IMG/VR virus record: IMGVR_UViG_3300046750_000067
Coordinates: 1 to 21,881 of that record
From: a virus
Strand: one strand, 5' to 3'
DNA: 21,881 bases
Shown one piece after another: positions 17,559 through 21,881 of this stretch (the stretch's first letter is position 1; each line of letters starts with the position of its first letter). The position numbers and the translations under genes were made by a program. Below the pieces are notes generated by a model. It saw only the letters and a list, made by a program, of their open reading frames with translations, had not been told where the DNA came from and did no database searches.

Positions 17559-18527
17559 TTATTTTTCTGATGCTGTATTCTCGTTGTCCTCAGCCTGTGC
17601 AAACTGTACTGCCTGAATCTCTCTAATCGACATACCTGCGTATTGTAGAATCTTGTTAACCAAGTTAACCTCATCGTCCAATGGTAGCTCAAAGTCTTGA
17701 TAGTCAGCACTTCCTGAATCAAATACAGGCTCTCCACTTGCTAATGTTATGAATGTCCACTTAGGTGCAAATGGAAATCTAATGTACTGAGAAACCAATT
17801 GCCCTATATTATTTATTGTGTTTGGATAAGAATCCAAGAAGTCACCCTCCTGTGCGTATGCAGGGAATGTTAGGTTTGGTGCAGTAAGAATAGAATTACT
17901 TAGCATAGTAATCTTGCTGTTGCTTACCTTCTCTGCTTCCTTTATGTCTGATGCCCTATATATATTATAAGTCTTACCAATTGCATCCCATACAATTACG
18001 CCTGACGTAGCTCCTACTGTTAACTGAGTAGAGCTGTCCACAGATGCCACTATAGTATTGTATGTAACGCCTCCTGTTACCGTTGACACGATATCCCCTA
18101 CTGATACACCACTTGCTGTAAAGTCTGCTGTAGAGTCCTCTACAAGCGTCCCTGCCACATTAGTAGCTGTAGTAGTACCACTTGCCAATTGATTAGTATA
18201 GATTAATACCTTATTAATAAGATAGTAGCTATTGTTAGTCGTTGTTGGAGATGGTAAAAAATACTGACTACCTGCATTCTGTAACAATGGTAGCGTTACT
18301 GAGAAAGAGTCTATTACCTCCTCTATACCTTTCGTAATATCTGCGTAACCCGTTCCTGATTGACGGGCATTTTCTTTCATTAATTGGTAGTTGTACTGAT
18401 AGAAATAATTCTCAAAGATATCTAACTGAGCTTGCTTTGCAAACAAGTTGAAATCAGATGGGGTTATGTACCCGTAATTATTTTTGTTCAATACAGACAT
18501 TACCGTCTGTCGGACCGAGTTAATCAT
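17559..18527 (-). CDS. Ring / head-tail connector protein with beta insertion
   Basis: This 322-residue protein starts with helices and the block NNYGYITPSDFNLFAKQAQL, which I associate with ring or adaptor proteins of crAss-like and related podophages. The first 110 and last 130 residues appear to make one alpha/beta domain. Between them, residues about 118-192 form a separate, Thr/Ser/Val-rich beta module (DFTASGVSVGDIVS, then TIVASVDSSTQLTV), a type of small domain often inserted in phage structural proteins. It is the first gene after the second terminator and has its own promoter-like element 16 bases upstream, so it opens the connector/tail block. The start at 18527 is supported by that spacing; AAGAG upstream gives at most a weak ribosome site. 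Confidence 0.65.
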   Translation of the reverse strand: MINSVRQTVMSVLNKNNYGYITPSDFNLFAKQAQLDIFENYFYQYNYQLMKENARQSGTGYADITKGIEEVIDSFSVTLPLLQNAGSQYFLPSPTTTNNSYYLINKVLIYTNQLASGTTTATNVAGTLVEDSTADFTASGVSVGDIVSTVTGGVTYNTIVASVDSSTQLTVGATSGVIVWDAIGKTYNIYRASDIKEAEKVSNSKITMLSNSILTAPNLTFPAYAQEGDFLDSYPNTINNIGQLVSQYIRFPFAPKWTFITLASGEPVFDSGSADYQDFELPLDDEVNLVNKILQYAGMSIREIQAVQFAQAEDNENTASEK

Positions 18528-18542
18528 CTGCTCTTATTTTAT

Positions 18543-18558
18543 TACAAAGATAGGCAAA
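18543..18558 (-). promoter_or_regulatory. Repeated promoter-like element, copy 2 (TTTGCCTATCTTTGTA)
   Basis: This is an exact copy of the 16-base element at 10207-10222, on the same strand, ending 15 bases before the ring-protein start. TATCTTTG (18545-18552) fits the Bacteroidota -7 box TAnnTTTG. Its first three T bases are also the last bases of the upstream terminator's T-tract, so termination and re-initiation abut. No -33 TTTG is visible at the normal spacing. Confidence 0.6.
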
Positions 18559-18589
18559 AAAAAAGACCCCACATTTTTGCGGAGTCTTT
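18556..18589 (-). terminator. Rho-independent terminator after the conserved unknown gene
   Basis: On the minus strand AAAGACTCCGC pairs with GTGGGGTCTTT over 11 base pairs (two G-T pairs), with a six-base A-rich loop and a following run of nine T. It lies 21 bases beyond the stop of the gene at 18611-19360. On the plus strand the hairpin lacks a good T-tract, so it should act mainly on the structural operon. Confidence 0.9.
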
Positions 18590-18610
18590 GTATATTGGTA
18601 GAGTAACTTG

Positions 18611-19360
18611 TTAGTCTAATAGTGATTCAAGGTGTTTTAATATCTCTATACCATCATCGCTCTTCATATAAGAGACAACTAAATCTATACCTTCTTCTCC
18701 AAAAGGTACATTTAATAACTTTGTTTTATTGGAAGATAAATTAAACCATACCTCTTTATTACTTTTTCTAAATGTCAATAGCCCTTGGTCAAAGAATCTT
18801 TGAACCGTTCCTACTAACTGTAGCTCAGGGTCTTTTATAACATCTAAGAAATCACTTGGATTGTTCTTAGCAAATACTAATACATCTCGCTTCATCTCTG
18901 CGGTGGATGTCTTTGATGTATCCATACCAAAGAGTACACGACATACATTCTCAAGCTGCTCTAAGCTAAGTGACTTAGCCTCTATCAATGCGTCTGCTTG
19001 AACTAATAAGTAGTCTACCTCTTGTGTGGCATCCTTAGCCTTGTTGATTTCTTGAAACTTCACTCCGTTTAAGGGATGGTAGTGCAAGAACTGCTGCAAT
19101 GCTTGGTTTTCTTTTCTAACGTGAAGTAGCCCATCTTCAAATACTACGGGTTCGAGAATGGCATTTCCATCCTGCTCATCCACAAATGGGGACTTTTGGT
19201 TTCGTGCATATCGAAGCTCTCGGTTAGTACCTGTGTCTTCGTCAAAATACATTAATGTGAATCTTTTACTGTTTTGTGTTGGTAGCATAAAAGATAAAGG
19301 TGCTACATCTCTTGTAAGCCTGTAAGACTTGGCTTCAAATACTTTGTTTTTATTTTTCAT
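18611..19360 (-). CDS. Conserved phage protein of unknown function, next to capsid gene
   Basis: This 249-residue soluble protein has no signal peptide or membrane helix. The N-terminal half holds a beta-rich block with MYFDEDTGTNRELRYARNQK, SPFVDEQDGNAI and LEPVVFEDGLL; the middle has FLHYHPLNG. The C-terminal half is helical (MKRDVLVFAKNNPSDFLDVI) and ends with SDDGIEILKHLESLL. I recall close relatives right after the capsid gene in other Bacteroidota podophages, but I know of no established function. The gene is flanked by terminators on both sides and has no clear promoter of its own, so it is probably expressed by read-through at a lower level than the capsid protein. A head accessory or assembly role would fit. 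The leader contains two AGAATTAA units just before ATG. Confidence 0.7.
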   Translation of the reverse strand: MKNKNKVFEAKSYRLTRDVAPLSFMLPTQNSKRFTLMYFDEDTGTNRELRYARNQKSPFVDEQDGNAILEPVVFEDGLLHVRKENQALQQFLHYHPLNGVKFQEINKAKDATQEVDYLLVQADALIEAKSLSLEQLENVCRVLFGMDTSKTSTAEMKRDVLVFAKNNPSDFLDVIKDPELQLVGTVQRFFDQGLLTFRKSNKEVWFNLSSNKTKLLNVPFGEEGIDLVVSYMKSDDGIEILKHLESLLD

Positions 19361-19380
19361 TTAATTCTAATTTAATTCTT

Positions 19381-19417
19381 AAAAAAAAGGGAGAGGCTAC
19401 ATATGTAGCCCCATCCC
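19381..19417 (-). terminator. Strong hairpin terminator after the major capsid gene
   Basis: The hairpin is built on the perfect palindrome GGCTACATATGTAGCC (19395-19410), extended by G-rich and C-rich flanks (GGGATGG / TCTCCC, with a bulge), and is followed on the minus strand by eight T. It begins 17 bases after the capsid stop. It would protect and end the abundant capsid message while letting part of the transcripts through to the next gene. Confidence 0.9.
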
Positions 19418-19433
19418 ATTATTAATTTACTTC

Positions 19434-20861
19434 TTAGTCTTGGAATAAGAAGAAGTTGTTTGCACCTAACGTACATACAGCTCTCTCAGATAAGAAGTGT
19501 ACTTCCATAGCATCTAAGCTTGAAGTTTTTGCTCCACCTGCTGAACCTGTAATCCACGTTTTGTAACGTCTGTCTTCAGTTTCAGAAGCTCTGTATCGAA
19601 CGTGCAAGAATGGACGCTTTGCGTTTTTACCCATTACTTGGTCGTATACTGAAGTAGAACCTGCAGGAACTAATAGTCCGTTTACTGCTCCGCTTGTTAA
19701 TCCACCACGCATAGTTGGGTCGTTTAGGTATTTCCAATCAGACTTGTAGAAGTCATAACCTCTTCGGAATCCTGTGAAACCTAAGTTCAATGCCATATCT
19801 TTCTCATTGTCAAATAGACCATAAGATACACCACCGGCAGCGTTGCTTGATTGAGCAGCTAACATATCGTCAATGTCAAAAGAGAAATCTCTATCAACAA
19901 ATACTACGTTCTCTTCAATCGCACCTTGCTTGTCAAGTCTTGAGATTACCGTATCCCACTCAGCAAGAGTAGTTGGGCTACCTCCGCCCCATACGTTTCC
20001 TCGGTTGTTAACAACGTAGAAGATACCTTCAGAACCTTTAGCATCTACACCTGCTGCGATTGCTCCTGAACCTGCTTCAGCAGGAACTGCTTCAATCATT
20101 GCAGTCTCTAAGTAGTCATCAAAACGTAAACGAGTTTCGTGCTCAGACTTTAAGTACCATAGGTATCCGTTAGCTCCATTTTCAGTAGTTACTTCAACCC
20201 ATCCAATTTGTGCCATATCAGAACCTGATACTGCGTACTTGTCTTTGATGATGATTGGAGAGTTCTCGAAGATGTAATCGTCAGACTCTAATGAACCTTC
20301 CATTCCTTCAGTTCCTTTTTTGAACTCAGAACCATAAACAAATACTGTAAACTTGTCTGTTGCTGTTGTGTTAGTAAGACCACCTGCCTCATAAAATGCA
20401 ACTGTAAACTCATCATTTGTAGCACCTGAACCAACTGCTGTTACGATAGCTTTTATGCTATTTGTGTCACCTACAACTGCTGTGTTACGAGTAATCATAA
20501 CTGTCTGTCCAACTCGGATAGCAATAGCGTTAGCTGTTGTTAAAGCAGGGTCAAGAACGTCATTTACTGTAAATACAGCTGTATCTGCTGCTGTTGCAGT
20601 ACCTGTTGTAACGTCTGTGTATTTAGTGTGTAGTCTTCCTTGCTCTGCCCATTTGATAAGGTCTGAGTTAGAAGGCATTTCAGCTCCAACCATTCTAAGG
20701 AATGAGGATACTGTTCTGTTTCCATAACGCTCGAATTCTTTCTCGTAGGTATCAGGAAGATACTGATTCAAGAAGTCGAAGTTAGTGATGTAATTTGTAC
20801 TCAACGGTACTTGTTGAGCACTTGGGGTTAAATCAAACCCGGGGGTAGCTAATACTGCCAT
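19434..20861 (-). CDS. Major capsid protein
   Basis: This 475-residue protein follows the scaffold-like gene and precedes a strong terminator, the usual place of the major capsid gene. The N-terminus (about 1-80) has YITNFDFLNQYLPDTYEKEF and a long helix-like segment as in HK97-fold capsids. Residues about 80-176 are a Thr/Ala/Val-rich beta insertion (VGQTVMITRNTAVVGD, IVTAVGSG). The remainder carries the expected mix of strands and helices, with YLWYLKSEHETRLRFDDYLE near residues 234-253 and a C-terminal part ending in LGANNFFLFQD. No protease site or signal is visible. The A-rich leader directly upstream suggests strong translation. The fold is inferred, not computed. Confidence 0.85.
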   Translation of the reverse strand: MAVLATPGFDLTPSAQQVPLSTNYITNFDFLNQYLPDTYEKEFERYGNRTVSSFLRMVGAEMPSNSDLIKWAEQGRLHTKYTDVTTGTATAADTAVFTVNDVLDPALTTANAIAIRVGQTVMITRNTAVVGDTNSIKAIVTAVGSGATNDEFTVAFYEAGGLTNTTATDKFTVFVYGSEFKKGTEGMEGSLESDDYIFENSPIIIKDKYAVSGSDMAQIGWVEVTTENGANGYLWYLKSEHETRLRFDDYLETAMIEAVPAEAGSGAIAAGVDAKGSEGIFYVVNNRGNVWGGGSPTTLAEWDTVISRLDKQGAIEENVVFVDRDFSFDIDDMLAAQSSNAAGGVSYGLFDNEKDMALNLGFTGFRRGYDFYKSDWKYLNDPTMRGGLTSGAVNGLLVPAGSTSVYDQVMGKNAKRPFLHVRYRASETEDRRYKTWITGSAGGAKTSSLDAMEVHFLSERAVCTLGANNFFLFQD

Positions 20862-20904
20862 AATTTTTTTTCTTTTTTTTTTAAATGTTAAACTTTTTTA
20901 TTAA
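20862..20904 (-). promoter_or_regulatory. A-tract leader of the capsid gene
   Basis: The gap between the scaffold-like and capsid genes reads on the minus strand as A/T only except for a few bases, with ten A, one G and eight A just before TTAATG. There is no Shine-Dalgarno sequence. A-rich leaders are known to favour translation in Bacteroidota, so this probably boosts capsid synthesis. No promoter box is seen in the gap. Confidence 0.55.
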
Positions 20905-21881
20905 TTATCTTTTCCTAATCTTTAAACCACGACCTGAGTCTTTGTTCAAAGATTTAATTTGCACACCTGATTTCGCTTGTGTTACTTCAGGAGCAGAGCG
21001 AGTTGTCATATTGACATTTTTCATTTTCCTCATCTGCTCATCTGCCGAAGCACTCTTGCCTTGTTCGTAAAAGAACTTAGCAAACTTGTCAGGATGCATC
21101 GCCATTGCTAAAGACTTGTGGTATCCCTCCGCATCACTTATGATTCCATCTTCATCCAAAAACTTTTTAATAAAGTTTGAGGGGTCTGATTGACTCTTTC
21201 TAAGTTCAGCAGCATCTCCCGGTGAAAAAGAAATAGATTTGTCTTCGCCTAATTTGAACTCAAAACCTTTGAACTCGTTGAATACGTCATCTGTCTTTTT
21301 CGAGAACACCTCTCTCTTGCGAGAGTTTTGCTCATCTATCGTCTTAGCGTCAGCTATATATTGTCTATATTCCTCCAACTCTTTCGCTTCGCTATCAGGA
21401 AGACCATCCCTTCTCGACTCGAGAGGAACTTTGTATTTTTCCTGTTGCTCTGCAAAGTAGTCTTTGGCTTTAGCAATTGTCTTCTTTTTTGCTAACTTGG
21501 TTTTCTTAATGTAGCTTTCGTCATCAACATCCTCATCATAGGAATAATCCTCCATAAGAATGTCAATGTCTTCTGCATCCAACCCTTTCTCGGTTGCACT
21601 AAGATAATCTCGTAGCAGTTGGTCAGGCTCTGCGTCATCATAATTTTTTTGCAATTGCATAAAATCATTAATGCCACGACCTGTATCCTTTTTGTATTGT
21701 AAATACTTGGATACATCTTCAGGGAGAGGGTCGCTCTCCTCTCTCGCTTGATTAAACTCATCAAGTGAATTGATTTCTCTTCCGTATTTATTACCAATAA
21801 ATTTAAGAACGTCTTCCTCAGTTAGCGTAGCCTCCTGAGATTGTGTTTCTACTTCTTTAGTCGGCTCCTCTACTTGAGGAG
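20905..21881 (-). CDS. Scaffold-like capsid assembly protein, N-terminus outside window
   Basis: The minus-strand frame is open from the TAA at 20905-20907 to the right edge, so at least 325 residues are present. The internal Met at 21660 is not the start, because about 73 further in-frame codons upstream of it continue the same type of sequence (PLPEDVSKYLQYKKDTGRGI). The protein is highly charged, rich in Glu, Asp, Lys and Ser, predicted helical, and has an acidic middle (DDESYIKKTK region) and a basic C-terminus (SGRGLKIRKR). This is the usual composition of phage scaffolds, whose basic C-terminus binds the inside of the capsid shell. The place directly before the capsid gene matches T7 gene 9-10. 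I see no protease motif in the visible part. Confidence 0.7.
   Translation of the reverse strand, partial: PQVEEPTKEVETQSQEATLTEEDVLKFIGNKYGREINSLDEFNQAREESDPLPEDVSKYLQYKKDTGRGINDFMQLQKNYDDAEPDQLLRDYLSATEKGLDAEDIDILMEDYSYDEDVDDESYIKKTKLAKKKTIAKAKDYFAEQQEKYKVPLESRRDGLPDSEAKELEEYRQYIADAKTIDEQNSRKREVFSKKTDDVFNEFKGFEFKLGEDKSISFSPGDAAELRKSQSDPSNFIKKFLDEDGIISDAEGYHKSLAMAMHPDKFAKFFYEQGKSASADEQMRKMKNVNMTTRSAPEVTQAKSGVQIKSLNKDSGRGLKIRKR

Noticed and set aside
18413-18420. TATCTTTG on the minus strand, a possible extra -7 promoter box
   Set aside because: It is inside the ring-protein gene, lacks the flanking TTTGCC of the two intergenic copies, and an eight-base match is expected by chance in AT-rich DNA.
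18786-18801. TCAAAGAATCTTTGA palindrome as an operator
   Set aside because: It is a coding-sequence palindrome of AT-rich bases in the middle of a gene, with no second copy and no T-tract.
21658-21660. ATG at 21660 as the start of the scaffold-like gene
   Set aside because: The same frame stays open to the window edge for about 73 more codons with matching composition, so the true start lies outside.
1-21881. Alternative genetic code with stop-codon reassignment, as in some crAss-like phages
   Set aside because: All genes are full length under the standard code, eleven minus-strand genes end in TAA and one in TAG at the expected places.

Overview
The window is part of a tailed-phage (podovirus-type) genome, or a prophage of one: the virion structure module. 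It is AT-rich, and almost every base codes on the minus strand in tightly packed genes. The likely host is a member of Bacteroidota, probably a marine flavobacterium-like organism. The reasons are that gene starts have A-rich leaders with almost no Shine-Dalgarno sequences, that a TAnnTTTG-type promoter box recurs in two intergenic gaps, and that several proteins carry motifs I associate with Bacteroidota podophages and crAss-like phages. This assignment comes from memory of families; no search was run. Stops are nearly all TAA, with one TAG, so nothing points to a recoded genetic code.

Reading in the direction of transcription (right to left), the order matches the T7-type late module: scaffold-like protein (cut by the right edge), major capsid protein, a conserved protein of unknown role, two connector or ring proteins, a very long tail nozzle or stabilization protein, a small Cys-rich fibre-like protein, a second tail-associated protein, a GNAT acetyltransferase, and three proteins in the position and style of the T7 ejection proteins gp14, gp15 and gp16. 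The last is a 2262-residue giant. At the far left, two short plus-strand genes converge on it: the end of an unidentified gene and a 32-residue predicted membrane peptide whose stop overlaps the stop of the giant gene.

Transcription looks punctuated. A strong hairpin terminator follows the capsid gene and a second follows the next gene. The T-tract of the second runs into a 16-base element, TTTGCCTATCTTTGTA, which recurs exactly just before the acetyltransferase gene. I infer that these are late promoters that split the operon into capsid, connector/tail, and acetyltransferase/ejection blocks.

No portal, terminase, lysis, replication or integration gene, no tRNA and no CRISPR array is visible here. 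No stretch longer than about 85 bases lacks a gene. The unusual points are the repeated promoter-like element, the tandem 18-base repeats of opposite charge in the giant gene, the Cys-rich ends of the tail proteins, similar small beta-rich insertions in three structural proteins, and the hidden small membrane gene.
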